Shown here: positions 51,753-61,564 of the stretch, one piece after another
Position numbering within the stretch: the stretch's first letter is position 1
Layout: each line of letters opens with the position of its first letter
Assembly: GCA_036741235.1 (NCBI GenBank)
Contig: DAINSQ010000001.1
Span: 1 to 64,000, forward strand
Direction of reading: 5' to 3'
Source: JABWBR01 sp036741235
GTDB lineage: Bacteria > Bacteroidota > Bacteroidia > Chitinophagales > Saprospiraceae
Length of the DNA: 64,000 nt
Notes under the pieces: model-generated
Databases searched by the model: none
What the model was told of the DNA's origin: nothing
What the model saw: the letters and a program-made list of their open reading frames with translations, nothing else
Position numbers and translations under genes: made by a program

Positions 51753-52621
51753 GGCCGTATTCTTTTCTGAAAAAATTTCAACAGCGCATTGACATACGAC
51801 TCATGGGTGCTGATGGGCAACAAATCGGCGCCGGTTTTGAGGAAAACCGTGCGGCAATAGGCGCTATGATCCTGATAGTACTGGGCGTATTGCTTGCGAA
51901 TCTTTGCCGATGAAGTATCTATCCATCGCCACTCGCCAGTTTCTGCATCTTCGGCATACAAAAGTCCCACATCGGGCAACTCACGTTCGCGTGGGTCGGA
52001 GAGCTGAATGCCCACAAGGTCGTGGCGCCGGCTGGCTATTCGCAGGGGCGCTTCATAGGGCTTGGCCATAAAATCCGACAGTAAAAAGCAAATACTGCGC
52101 TTCTTGATGGCATTGTTGAAATACTCCAACGCCACGGTAATATCGGTGCCGGCCCCCTGCGGCTCAAAATCGATCAACTCCCTGATAATTCGCAAAATAT
52201 GCTGCTTCCCTTTTTTGGGCGGGATAAATTTTTCAATCCGGTCGGAAAAAAACAGCACCCCGACTTTGTCGTTGTTGTTGATAGCCGAAAAAGCGATAAC
52301 TGCGCAGATCTCTGCCAGGATTTCCTGTTTGGCCTGGCTGACTGCGCCAAACGATAGTGAACGGCTCATATCTACAAGTAACATTACCGTGAGCTCGCGT
52401 TCTTCTTCGAAAATCTTTACATAGGGTTCTCCTGTGCGGGCCGTTACGTTCCAATCGATATTGCGCACATCATCACCGTATTGGTAGCTGCGCACCTCGC
52501 TAAACGACATACCCCTGCCTTTGAACGCGCTGTGGTACTCCCCTGAAAACAGGTGTTTACTCAGCCCGCGCGTTTTGATCTCTATTTTTCTGACCTTTTT
52601 GAGCAGTTCGCTGGTTTCCAT
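51749..52621 (-). CDS. DUF58 protein of the Bat operon
   Basis: The 290-residue cytoplasmic protein has the DUF58 signature VRSYQYGDDVRNIDWNVTAR and a VWA-like domain with DMSRSL, where the metal site DxSxS is intact. DUF58 proteins are the usual partners of MoxR ATPases. It lies 15 bases after moxR and overlaps the BatD-like gene. Confidence 0.93.
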   Translation of the reverse strand: METSELLKKVRKIEIKTRGLSKHLFSGEYHSAFKGRGMSFSEVRSYQYGDDVRNIDWNVTARTGEPYVKIFEEERELTVMLLVDMSRSLSFGAVSQAKQEILAEICAVIAFSAINNNDKVGVLFFSDRIEKFIPPKKGKQHILRIIRELIDFEPQGAGTDITVALEYFNNAIKKRSICFLLSDFMAKPYEAPLRIASRRHDLVGIQLSDPRERELPDVGLLYAEDAETGEWRWIDTSSAKIRKQYAQYYQDHSAYCRTVFLKTGADLLPISTHESYVNALLKFFQKRIRP

Positions 52622-52636
52622 CGCTTTTGAATCGCG

Positions 52637-53632
52637 TTAGGGCACTTCCACCACATTTAAAATCTGATCGATAACATCCTCGCAGGTTACATTTTCTGCC
52701 TCGGCCTCATAGGTTAATCCGATTCGATGGCGCAACACATCGTGACATACCTGGCGCACATCCTCGGGAATCACATACCCGCGACGTTTGAGAAAAGCCT
52801 GCGCTTTGGCTGCCAGCGCCAGGTTGATGCTGGCGCGCGGCGATCCGCCGTATTGGATCAGCGGCTGCAGATTGGCCAACTGGTAGTCTTTCGGATTGCG
52901 GGTAGCGAACACAATATCGATGATATAGCGTTCGATCTTTTCGTCCATATACACCTTGCGCACCGACTCGCGGGCCTTGATGATGTCGGCGGGTTGCACT
53001 ACAGGGGATACCTGGCCGTATTCGTCGCCGGAAAGGTTACGGCGAATGATTTCGCGCTCTTCATCTTTGCTGGGGTAGTCTATTTTGACCTTCAGCATAA
53101 AGCGGTCCACCTGAGCCTCGGGTAGCGGATAAGTACCTTCCTGTTCGATCGGGTTTTGGGTAGCCAGCACCAGGAAAGGCTCCTGCAACAGGAATGTCTC
53201 ATTGCCGATCGTCACCTGCCGTTCCTGCATAGCCTCCAGCAGCGCGCTCTGTACCTTTGCCGGCGCCCGGTTGATTTCATCGGCCAGAATGAAATTGGCA
53301 AAAATCGGGCCTTTCCGGACCGAAAACTCGTTTTTGCTAGGGTTAAAGATCATTGTGCCGATGATATCGGCCGGAAGCAGATCGGGAGTAAACTGGATGC
53401 GGCTGAAATTGGCGTGGATAGCTTTGGCCAGCGTTTTAATCGCCAACGTCTTGGCTAGTCCAGGCAGCCCCTCCAGCAGTACATGCCCCTTGGTGAGCAG
53501 TCCGATCATCAGCCTGTCGATCATATATTGTTGGCCCACAATCACCTTGCCGGTTTCCTGGTTCAGGCGCTCCACAAACGCACTATCGATGTAAATCTGC
53601 TGATTGAGGAGTTCTATGTCTATTGCATGCAT
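52637..53632 (-). CDS. moxR: MoxR-family AAA+ ATPase
   Basis: The 331-residue ATPase has Walker A GLPGLAKT (55-62), Walker B ILADEINRAP, and the MoxR-type QNPIEQEGTYPLPEAQVDRF sensor region. MoxR proteins act as chaperone-like ATPases with VWA partners. The start at 53632 is chosen because it gives a normal family N-terminus (MHAIDIELL); the frame is open seven codons upstream. It leads the operon moxR-DUF58-batD-like-batA-batB. Confidence 0.95.
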   Translation of the reverse strand: MHAIDIELLNQQIYIDSAFVERLNQETGKVIVGQQYMIDRLMIGLLTKGHVLLEGLPGLAKTLAIKTLAKAIHANFSRIQFTPDLLPADIIGTMIFNPSKNEFSVRKGPIFANFILADEINRAPAKVQSALLEAMQERQVTIGNETFLLQEPFLVLATQNPIEQEGTYPLPEAQVDRFMLKVKIDYPSKDEEREIIRRNLSGDEYGQVSPVVQPADIIKARESVRKVYMDEKIERYIIDIVFATRNPKDYQLANLQPLIQYGGSPRASINLALAAKAQAFLKRRGYVIPEDVRQVCHDVLRHRIGLTYEAEAENVTCEDVIDQILNVVEVP

Positions 53633-53793
53633 AAGCAGTACGGGTTGAAACACGGTCGTTCAAGCTATTGAACGCCAAAACATTAATCATTGGGTTGCAA
53701 ATTTCAACAATTTTTATTTGTTGAGAGGGATTTTTTTGCAGGGAAGGGGCTTGTAGTTGATGTACGAAGCTTGATTTGGGTCGTGGTGGCGGT

Positions 53794-54351
53794 TTATTCG
53801 ATTATATTCCGCTGCGCCTGCTGCATATGCCGTTCAATATGATAAACCAGAAAACGACAAGTATCTCCAAGCCTCAACTTGATGAGGGGAGTTAAGGAAA
53901 TTGCCGTTTTTAATTTTGTAAGATCAACTGTGGCAGATTGATGAAGGAGTAATCTTAATTTTTCCAACTGTTTACTAAATCGATCAATCGTAATGATTGA
54001 TAAATCAGAATTGGAAGGTATTTTGTCTTTAGGGCTATTCATCTTTTTTATTTTTCCATTTTTGACTTGTATTGTATTGACAAAATAATTGCCAATAAGA
54101 CCGCTTTTAAAAATAAGGTTTTCCCTGTTTATCGTATTTTTTAAAAGCTGATTTTCAATTTCCGGCAGGTAGAAATCGCCATAAAGGTTGAGATGCTCCA
54201 GGCATTCCAAAATACTCCATTCGGCTGAAGATTTTTTGAAGTTCAATTGATCACGTGATAATGTTTTGAACTGTTGCGCTGTTGCCATAGCCTGCTCTGT
54301 AATGGTCAGCAGCTCTTTGATTAATTGATCTTGTCTGATTTGCATGGTCAT
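53794..54351 (-). CDS. DinB-superfamily protein
   Basis: The 185-residue protein is a four-helix DinB-like protein with the metal-binding histidines of the family: LEHLN in the first third and YHIERHMQQAQR at the end. DinB proteins are thiol transferases or hydrolases, and the substrate cannot be read here. The gene is A+T-richer than the Bat operon next to it. Confidence 0.8.
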   Translation of the reverse strand: MTMQIRQDQLIKELLTITEQAMATAQQFKTLSRDQLNFKKSSAEWSILECLEHLNLYGDFYLPEIENQLLKNTINRENLIFKSGLIGNYFVNTIQVKNGKIKKMNSPKDKIPSNSDLSIITIDRFSKQLEKLRLLLHQSATVDLTKLKTAISLTPLIKLRLGDTCRFLVYHIERHMQQAQRNIIE

Positions 54352-54402
54352 TGAATTTTATGCAAAGATCAGGCGGGTTTATTTTTGCATTATTGATCGA
54401 AG

Positions 54403-54942
54403 TCAAGAATTTCGGATGCGGCTCAATGTTTCGGGTTTCATCCGCAGATACGAAGCGATATATTTAAAGGGAATGTGCTGAAAGAGGTAAGGACTTCTCT
54501 CCAATACCCTTTGCAATCGCTCAGTCGGCGAAGTGACTAGCAGGTCTATTTCCCGGTCGATTTGCTGCGCAACCAGGTTTTCAAGTAAAGCGATATACTT
54601 TCGCTGGCTCTCCTCGTTTTCATATACAATTTCGTTAAGCCTGACTTTTGATATGGCTTGTACGGTAGTCTTCCTCAGCGCTTGAATGTAAAATTCGGAA
54701 GGCCGGGCAGTGACAAACGATGACAAAGAATTGATCAGCGACCCGTCGTAGCCGAGCCTGATGGTGTGTTCTTCGTATTCAGATAAATAAAACAGCCTTA
54801 CAGCTCCCGATTTGATGAAATAGAGATTTTTTTCAATTTCGCCTTCTCGTATCAAAAAATCACCTTTGGACACGACCTTTTCTACTGCCACTTTTTCAAA
54901 TGAATCCAGTAATTTCTGAATGAAGCTAATTTCTTTTGACAT
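54403..54942 (-). CDS. Crp/Fnr-family transcription regulator
   Basis: The 179-residue protein has a cyclic nucleotide-binding-type beta roll (GDFLIREGEIEKNLYFIKSGAVRLFY) and a short helix-turn-helix at the C-terminus (PFKYIASYLRMKPETLSRIRNS). It has no Fnr cysteine cluster. It is 51 bases upstream of the dinB-like gene on the same strand and may control it. Confidence 0.85.
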   Translation of the reverse strand: MSKEISFIQKLLDSFEKVAVEKVVSKGDFLIREGEIEKNLYFIKSGAVRLFYLSEYEEHTIRLGYDGSLINSLSSFVTARPSEFYIQALRKTTVQAISKVRLNEIVYENEESQRKYIALLENLVAQQIDREIDLLVTSPTERLQRVLERSPYLFQHIPFKYIASYLRMKPETLSRIRNS

Positions 54943-55105
54943 CGCGGGATTGTGTTAATTAGAAGACTGTTTTGGAGTAAATCCACAATACTCTGTACAT
55001 GAACGCGTATCTTGCAGTCCGTATGATTTATTCACCAATAAAGATAGCTCAATATCTGCGTTTGCGCTGTTTTGAAGCCAAAAAGCAAAACGATTGCATT
55101 TTAAA

Positions 55106-55753
55106 ATGATGAAAAAAAAAGCATTACAAACTATCTTATTGTTCGGTTTGTCTATACTAACGCTCAATGCCATACAAGCCCAACCTGTTGCTGCCGATGA
55201 CGCCATTGATATCCTTAAAAACGGCGCATTGATCATGCGCTTGCCTTCCAACGCAAAAAAGATAGCAGCATTGGAGGATATTATTTCCCGAAATGAGGAT
55301 CCCGCCGCCGTTCGTCGCGCCACCAAACTCATGGAGGAAACTCAAGCGGAAACAAGGGAGGAAAACCAGCGTATCATTCGCTTTTTTCGGGAATTTTATA
55401 AGTTCTCCGCTGTCTATTTTATGTATGATACATCGCTGTCTACATTGGCAGGCGGCGCCCGTCGAGGTATTTTCCTGCGAGATGACCTGAGCCCCGACCC
55501 CACTTTGTCATTGCCCAACGACCAATTCCTGCTTGCACAAATAGGCTATACAGACCAATCCTCTTCCGCTCGAGCCGAAGCGCTGATCATCACCGGTCTG
55601 GATATGAAGCCGATTCAGGCGCCATTTCCTTCCGCTATTCGCTATAATACCTTGAGTGAGTTATTTGGACTAAAAGATACGGCCCGAGAAAGGCAGGTTA
55701 AATTACTGAATAAAAAACTCGGTCAGTATAATTCAAGGAAAATAGAAAACTGA
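55106..55753 (+). CDS. Secreted protein, function unknown
   Basis: The 215-residue product has a signal peptide (ALQTILLFGLSILTL to IQAQ) and a soluble domain starting ADDAIDILKNGALIMRLPSN. A helical region with Glu and Arg pairs follows, then a block YFMYDTSLSTLAGGARRGIFL with NDQFLLAQIGYTD. I do not recognise the family. It stands alone between divergent and convergent neighbours in the A+T-richer stretch. Confidence 0.65.
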   Translation: MMKKKALQTILLFGLSILTLNAIQAQPVAADDAIDILKNGALIMRLPSNAKKIAALEDIISRNEDPAAVRRATKLMEETQAETREENQRIIRFFREFYKFSAVYFMYDTSLSTLAGGARRGIFLRDDLSPDPTLSLPNDQFLLAQIGYTDQSSSARAEALIITGLDMKPIQAPFPSAIRYNTLSELFGLKDTARERQVKLLNKKLGQYNSRKIEN

Positions 55754-55764
55754 ATGTGATTACC

Positions 55765-56727
55765 CTAAAAATGAAATCCCTTTATGTCCATAATATTCGT
55801 ATTATTTACCCCTAATATAAAATAAGGATTCATAGAACTTGTCCGTTTCATCACTACCCAATATGGCTTGTCTAAAATGAAGTTTTTGGGTTTTACAGCA
55901 GGTTCAACAAACACAGCTCCCCTAGATAATGAAATAACCGCCCTGTTTTCCACTCTTGCGCCTTTTTCATCCATGTCAAACTTAATGCTTTCAAACATCT
56001 GGCCGATAAAATAATCCTTAAATTGCTTGTTAAGCAATAATTTGCCTATCAATTCTTTGTATACCCTTTGATGATCAAGATGCAATTTGGGCGCTTCAAA
56101 GCGATCATAATGACCAAGCGTGGGTAAATCGCTATTGTTGTGTTTGATTATTTCTAAAAGAAGCGGCCTGGGGTTACTCATGTCATACCCCTTGCCCAAT
56201 ATCAATTCATCGCTATTGTCTTTTAATTTTAATTTAATAACAAACTGGTCATTATTATCGTATTTAATTATTTCAATCATTTTTTTTTGATCTCCATTTA
56301 TTGCTTTGAATCCGGCTACTTGTTTTTTATTAAAAAAAACATTGCCTTTATTAAACTCCAAAGCATATTGTACTGCTTTCAAAAAGAAGGCGCATGCAAT
56401 AACATCTTTGGATCCTATGCTCATGTTCAAATCCCCAAAACTCGCATCCGGAAATTTTCTTTTTATTTCACTATTAATGATATTGACGGTCTTTTGCCCA
56501 TAACCGGATTGCACATAATAACATTGATCATCTACATCTTTTTTTGAAAAAAGCGAAGTATTGAATTGATCAACCAGATCAATTGCTATTTTGTCATCCG
56601 TATTAAGTTGTAATTTTTCGTGAAGTATATTGTCGTTCAGTTCTTTCCAGGCTAGATGCATAGCGCCACCCCAAACAAAATTGCCCCGAAAACTGCTCCC
56701 CCGGTAGTTATCATTTAATTCCATCAC
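55765..56727 (-). CDS. Divergent serpin-like protein
   Basis: The 320-residue protein has no signal peptide. Several regions follow the serpin pattern: NFVWGGAMHLAWKEL at the start, APKLHLDHQRVYKELIGKL in the middle, SIKFDMDEKGARVENRAV at the place of the hinge, and FILDKPYWVVMKRTSS with YFILGVNN at the end. The hinge lacks the run of small residues found in inhibitory serpins, so it probably does not trap proteases. The gene is A+T-rich, suggesting acquisition. The assignment rests on pattern, not alignment. Confidence 0.45.
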   Translation of the reverse strand: MMELNDNYRGSSFRGNFVWGGAMHLAWKELNDNILHEKLQLNTDDKIAIDLVDQFNTSLFSKKDVDDQCYYVQSGYGQKTVNIINSEIKRKFPDASFGDLNMSIGSKDVIACAFFLKAVQYALEFNKGNVFFNKKQVAGFKAINGDQKKMIEIIKYDNNDQFVIKLKLKDNSDELILGKGYDMSNPRPLLLEIIKHNNSDLPTLGHYDRFEAPKLHLDHQRVYKELIGKLLLNKQFKDYFIGQMFESIKFDMDEKGARVENRAVISLSRGAVFVEPAVKPKNFILDKPYWVVMKRTSSMNPYFILGVNNTNIMDIKGFHF

Positions 56728-56755
56728 GATCTGTTTTATCAGGATAAAGAACGTT

Positions 56756-57520
56756 TTAGACTAGTTCATATTTTAACAAATCCAGCAAAACCTTCGGCTG
56801 ATCTGCATGCACCCAGTGCCCGGCGCCAGTCACGGTTGAAAGTCTGGCCTGCGGAAACAACTGCCTGGCCGCAGCCATGTCTTCATCTTGAATATAAGGC
56901 GAGCGTTCGCCGCGAATAAACAGGGTTGGCCCTTCGAAAGGATGTGTTCCGCTGACGGCGGACAAGATTTCGGGGTAGTGGCGGTATAGCGCCTTGAGGT
57001 TCATTTTCCATTCAAATCGCCCGTCTTTATCGCGAGAGAGGTTTTTCATCAAAAATTGAAGCGTCCCCTGATCCGGGATTCGGCGTTTGAGCAGCACTTC
57101 AGCCTGCTGGCGACTGTCGATGGCCTGCAAATCGAGCGAGGTGAGGGCGGCAAAGATCTCTTCATGGCCGCCGGGGTATGCTTTGGGCGCTATATCTACC
57201 ACAATGAGCTTATCAACCATATCTCCATGGTCGAGCGCAAATTGCATAGCGGTTTTTCCACCCATCGAATGGCCTATGATGTGCGCTTTGTAAATCCAGT
57301 GCGACTCCATGAAATGCCGCAGGTCGTCGGCCAATACCATGTAGTTCATTTCGTCGATGTGGGGCGAGCGCCCGTGGTTGCGCTGATCAGGTATATACAC
57401 AGTAAAGTGGTCAGCCAACTGCCTGGCGATGGTTTGCCAGTTGTCGAGGGCGCCAAACAACCCGTGAAGAATAATGACAGGATAACCCTGTCCAAAGGTT
57501 TTGTAATTGAGTTCGATCAT
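56756..57520 (-). CDS. Alpha/beta hydrolase (YbfF/ABHD11-like esterase)
   Basis: The 254-residue protein has the nucleophile elbow GHSMGG, the oxyanion region LHGLFGALDNW, an aspartate in RGERSPYIQDEDM and the catalytic His in GAGHWVHAD. The DQRNHGRSPH segment resembles E. coli YbfF-type esterases. The substrate is unknown. It is divergent from mnmG. Confidence 0.9.
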   Translation of the reverse strand: MIELNYKTFGQGYPVIILHGLFGALDNWQTIARQLADHFTVYIPDQRNHGRSPHIDEMNYMVLADDLRHFMESHWIYKAHIIGHSMGGKTAMQFALDHGDMVDKLIVVDIAPKAYPGGHEEIFAALTSLDLQAIDSRQQAEVLLKRRIPDQGTLQFLMKNLSRDKDGRFEWKMNLKALYRHYPEILSAVSGTHPFEGPTLFIRGERSPYIQDEDMAAARQLFPQARLSTVTGAGHWVHADQPKVLLDLLKYELV

Positions 57521-57665
57521 GACTATCAAACACTTTTGCAGCCCGTTCGTTTATGTTAAAAGGTGAATATCAGCAAGGTAAACAGGAATAAACCATCCTG
57601 TACATCATGCAAAATCGCTAAATCTATGTATATTTTGCTAATTTCGCGGGCCAATTGAAGGGTAT

Positions 57666-59531
57666 ATGTTTCCAAATTACGATGTAATAGTAGTCGGCGC
57701 CGGCCATGCCGGATGCGAAGCGGCAGTAGCCGCAGCCAACCTGGGCTCCCGGGTGTTGCTGGTTACTATGAATATGCAGACGATAGCCCAGATGAGTTGC
57801 AACCCCGCTATGGGCGGTGTGGCCAAAGGACAAATTGTGCGCGAAATTGACGCCCTGGGTGGCTATTCGGGCATTGTGACCGATCACACGATGGTGCAGT
57901 TTCGCATGCTCAACCGCTCCAAAGGCCCCGCCATGTGGAGCCCGCGCGCGCAAAGCGACCGTATGCTCTTTGCCCGCAAGTGGCGGCAAATGCTGGAAGC
58001 CCACCCCAATATCGACTTTTGGCAGGAGATGGTGAACGGGCTGGTGGTGAAAAACGGCGTAGTATGCGGCGTTCGGACAGGCATGGGGCTTGAAATACCG
58101 GGCAAATCGGTGGTGCTCACCAACGGCACCTTCCTCAATGGCATTATCCACATAGGTGAAAAACAATTCGGCGGCGGACGCGCCGGCGAAAGCGCCGCCA
58201 GGGGTATCACAGAGCAACTCGTGGAAATAGGCTTCGAGGCCGGGCGTATGAAAACCGGCACGCCCCCGCGCGTAGACGGTCGCTCGCTCGACTACAGCCG
58301 CATGGAAGTGCAGCCTGGCGACGAAAATCCGGGTAAATTTTCGTATACCGATACGCCCCAACTAAAACAACAACTACCCTGCCACATCACTTATACCAAC
58401 GAGGAAGTACACGCCATTCTGCGCACCGGTTTTGATTACTCGCCCATGTTTAACGGCAGAATACAGGGCCTGGGGCCGCGTTATTGCCCGTCTATCGAAG
58501 ACAAAATTGATCGCTTTGCCGATAAAGACCGCCACCAGCTTTTTGTTGAACCCGAGGGCTGGGATACCTGCGAAATATACGTCAACGGCTTTTCATCGTC
58601 GTTGCCTGAGGATGTTCAGTACAAGGCTTTACGCCAAGTGCCCGGCTTTGAAAACGTGAAAATGTTCCGCCCCGGCTATGCTATCGAATACGATTATTTC
58701 CCCCCTACACAACTCCAGTTAACGCTGGAAACGCACCTGGTGAAAAACCTGTTTTTTGCCGGACAGATAAACGGCACTACCGGTTATGAAGAAGCGGCCT
58801 GCCAGGGGCTCATTGCTGGTATCAACGCCCACCAGGCCGTTTATGAGCGCGAGCCCTTTGTTCTCAACCGCTCACAGGCATACATCGGCGTATTGATTGA
58901 CGACCTGGTCAACAAAGGCACTAAAGAACCCTACCGCATGTTTACATCGCGGGCAGAATACCGCATTTTGCTTCGACAAGACAATGCCGACCTGCGCCTC
59001 ACCCCCCTGGCTCATCAATTGGGTATGCGCGGTGCAGCAGAACGCATGGAACGCGTGGGGGCCAAACTCGATGCGGCCAACCGCATCAAGCGCTTTTTCG
59101 AAGACACCAGCATCAGCCCCGATGATATCAACAGCTTTCTGCGCGATAAAGACTCTGCAGAGATCAGGCAAAAAGTAAAACTAAATACTATCCTGCTCCG
59201 ACCACATATCAATACCGCCGATTTGCGGCTGGCACTGCCTGCCGTCGACGATTTCCTTCGGATTTATCCCGATGAATTTATCGAACTGGCTGAAATTAAC
59301 CTCAAATACGAGGGTTATATCCAGAAAGAGCAGGAATTGGTGGATAAAATGACCCGATTGGAAGAAGTGAAATTACGCGAAGATTTTGACTACCAACAGG
59401 TGAGTTCATTGTCAATAGAAGCTCGCGAAAAACTGTCGAGAATGAAACCTCGCACTATCGGCCAGGCAAGCCGAATCAGCGGTGTCACACCAGCCGATAT
59501 TTCAGTACTGCTGGTACATTTGGGGCGTTAA
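57666..59531 (+). CDS. mnmG: tRNA uridine-5-carboxymethylaminomethyl modification enzyme MnmG (GidA)
   Basis: MnmG, with MnmE, modifies U34 of several tRNAs using FAD, NADH and a methylene donor. The 621-residue protein has the N-terminal FAD motif VVGAGHAGCEAA, the GTFLNGIIHIG segment, the AACQGLIAGINAH motif and the helical C-terminal domain. Length is normal. It is the first gene of a plus-strand pair with a transporter 49 bases later. Confidence 0.98.
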   Translation: MFPNYDVIVVGAGHAGCEAAVAAANLGSRVLLVTMNMQTIAQMSCNPAMGGVAKGQIVREIDALGGYSGIVTDHTMVQFRMLNRSKGPAMWSPRAQSDRMLFARKWRQMLEAHPNIDFWQEMVNGLVVKNGVVCGVRTGMGLEIPGKSVVLTNGTFLNGIIHIGEKQFGGGRAGESAARGITEQLVEIGFEAGRMKTGTPPRVDGRSLDYSRMEVQPGDENPGKFSYTDTPQLKQQLPCHITYTNEEVHAILRTGFDYSPMFNGRIQGLGPRYCPSIEDKIDRFADKDRHQLFVEPEGWDTCEIYVNGFSSSLPEDVQYKALRQVPGFENVKMFRPGYAIEYDYFPPTQLQLTLETHLVKNLFFAGQINGTTGYEEAACQGLIAGINAHQAVYEREPFVLNRSQAYIGVLIDDLVNKGTKEPYRMFTSRAEYRILLRQDNADLRLTPLAHQLGMRGAAERMERVGAKLDAANRIKRFFEDTSISPDDINSFLRDKDSAEIRQKVKLNTILLRPHINTADLRLALPAVDDFLRIYPDEFIELAEINLKYEGYIQKEQELVDKMTRLEEVKLREDFDYQQVSSLSIEAREKLSRMKPRTIGQASRISGVTPADISVLLVHLGR

Positions 59532-59580
59532 TTTTCGGATAAGTGTAGGTATATTTGACGGCGCAGGAATAACTTATTGA

Positions 59581-60498
59581 ATGAGCTACATCGATCTTCT
59601 TATCAGCGGCATTTTGGCCTTTATCATGTTAAGTGTGGGCCTGTCGCTCAATTGGAGAAATTTCGTTGTAGTTTTTGCAAGGCCAAAGGGCTACTTCGGC
59701 GGGTTAGCGCTCCAACTGCTGGTATTGCCCTTGGTGGCGTATACCATAGCCACCCTTGCTAACCTGCCCCCAGCTATTAAAGTGGGCATCATGATCTTGT
59801 CGTCTTGTCCCGGCGGAACTACATCAAATTTTATCACCTATTTACTCAATGCCAATGCGGCACTGTCTATTTTGCTTACTGTAGGCAACAGTTTTGTCGC
59901 TTTAATTTCAGTACCCATCATCGTCAATTTTGGCCTGGAAACCTTTATGGGCGGCCATACCGATATTTCTCTTTCTTTTTGGTCAACCATTCGAGAAATC
60001 AGCACCATTATCATCATCCCCGTTTTTATCGGTGTATTGATAAAACGCTACCATCCTGTATTCGCAGCACAAGTTCAGGTGCCTTTAAAATGGATCACCG
60101 TGATGTTGCTGGCCGTAGTTTTTTTCATCAAGTTGTTTGCAGGCGAAGCACAGGGAGGCACAGGCATTACGCTCAAGGAGATATTGACTATTTTCCCTTA
60201 TCTGGCTATCGGCAATGCTTTCAACCTGGCGACAGGTTATTTTATGGCCTATTTTTTAGGCCTGCCCACCAATGATCGCTTAACACTGGGTGTAGAAGTT
60301 GGCATTCAAAATACATCGCTGGCCTTTCTAATAGCCAGCAAATGGCTCAACAATGAAGATATGCTGAAACCCGCCCTTGTTTACGCCATGTTTACTTTTT
60401 TCACGGCTATAGCTTACGGCCTGATTATCAAACCCAACGAGGGCAAAGTATTCTGGCAGCGTATGAGTAATTTGTATAACAACCTGGCCAAACACTAA
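59581..60498 (+). CDS. Bile acid:sodium symporter (BASS) family transporter
   Basis: The 305-residue protein has about nine to ten helices and the family features: ILAFIMLSVGLSLNW, SSCPGGTTSNFITYL and GIQNTSLAFLIAS. BASS proteins move organic anions with sodium. The substrate is unknown, and bile acids are only the family name. Confidence 0.87.
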   Translation: MSYIDLLISGILAFIMLSVGLSLNWRNFVVVFARPKGYFGGLALQLLVLPLVAYTIATLANLPPAIKVGIMILSSCPGGTTSNFITYLLNANAALSILLTVGNSFVALISVPIIVNFGLETFMGGHTDISLSFWSTIREISTIIIIPVFIGVLIKRYHPVFAAQVQVPLKWITVMLLAVVFFIKLFAGEAQGGTGITLKEILTIFPYLAIGNAFNLATGYFMAYFLGLPTNDRLTLGVEVGIQNTSLAFLIASKWLNNEDMLKPALVYAMFTFFTAIAYGLIIKPNEGKVFWQRMSNLYNNLAKH

Positions 60499-60544
60499 CC
60501 AACTTCCGCGCTTTTCTTTAATCCTCTCACACAATCCTTCTCCA

Positions 60545-61393
60545 TCAATAATCATATTGGTGCAATCCCAAGTCCTGGATAGTATTGATCAGTTTCTCGG
60601 CGTATTGGGTGTCCGTAGCGTAACCGGCTTTTTTTAGCCCGTAAGCCCAGTTTTTGTAATCCTTCCGCCCCAATTTATATAACGGCTTATACCTGTCTTT
60701 TTGCAACAGGATGCTATGCGCACGATAGCTCTCCCATGGGCTTTGGTATTTGCGGAAAAAGTCTTTGTGGGAATCGTCAGTATAGTTGGAGCAGTGCCCC
60801 TTGGGGCAATTGCGCGAAAAACACTTGATACCGAAATGATTGTTGTTTTTGGAGGCCAACTGGCTTTCTCCCACATTGCTTTCCAACAAGCCCTGTGCGA
60901 GGGTGATACTGGCGGGAATTCCATATTTGTCCATCTCTGTTTGCGCCACTTTGTGAAATCGCTCCACATAAGCCAATTGCTTCTGCCGTTTCAGCTCCCT
61001 GTCGCTATTTCCAGAATCGCTGAAATTCATGTTGGAAAAAGTATTGGCGATATTGTCATCAGCTGTTTTCTTCTTGACTGCTTTAGGGGATGACGCCGGT
61101 TTTTCAGCCGGCGTATTTAGCAAAAGCGAAGTATTCATGGGGCGCGCTTCAACGTGCTTGTTAACTACAGGCGCTGCAATAACATCAGCATGCTCTTGCT
61201 CTTCTACAAAGGCCGTTCCTGTATTAAGGTTAAAATCAATGCTGATATCCCGTTGGCTGATTACTATAGCAGCGACTCCCAACAATACTACTTTGGGCCA
61301 ATTCTGGCGCACTTTTCCCCTTGCTTTACGCTTGAATTCCCTGAATAACTCGTCTAGCGGCCTGTTAGTGTACGGGATCATTGGCAGATTCAT
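60545..61393 (-). CDS. Membrane-anchored glucosaminidase (GH73-type)
   Basis: The 282-residue protein has an N-terminal cytoplasmic stretch, one membrane helix (about 33-46), a linker and a C-terminal glucosaminidase domain: GIPASITLAQGLLESNVGES with E171, NHFGIK, and a final YAEKLINTIQDLGLHQYD. It should hydrolyse peptidoglycan for growth or remodelling. This is the second such enzyme in the window after the secreted one at 25484. Confidence 0.88.
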   Translation of the reverse strand: MNLPMIPYTNRPLDELFREFKRKARGKVRQNWPKVVLLGVAAIVISQRDISIDFNLNTGTAFVEEQEHADVIAAPVVNKHVEARPMNTSLLLNTPAEKPASSPKAVKKKTADDNIANTFSNMNFSDSGNSDRELKRQKQLAYVERFHKVAQTEMDKYGIPASITLAQGLLESNVGESQLASKNNNHFGIKCFSRNCPKGHCSNYTDDSHKDFFRKYQSPWESYRAHSILLQKDRYKPLYKLGRKDYKNWAYGLKKAGYATDTQYAEKLINTIQDLGLHQYDY

Positions 61394-61515
61394 GATACGA
61401 GATGTTTTATTATTTCACAAAGTAAAACAATAAGTTTTTTATAATCAAATTATTTAAACTTTTTGTTTAATTAAAAACAATTTTACTTCTCCCCACCAAC
61501 AATACCGGCTAAAAG

Positions 61516-61547
61516 TTGGCATAGTACCGCTATGCGTTCTACTTTTG
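61516..61547 (+). promoter_or_regulatory. Bacteroidota-type promoter of the OmpH gene
   Basis: TTG at 61516-61518, a 21-base spacer and TACTTTTG at 61540-61547, a perfect match to TAnnTTTG. The ATG at 61565 follows 17 bases later. Confidence 0.65.
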
Positions 61548-61564
61548 CAAAAAATTGGTTTACA

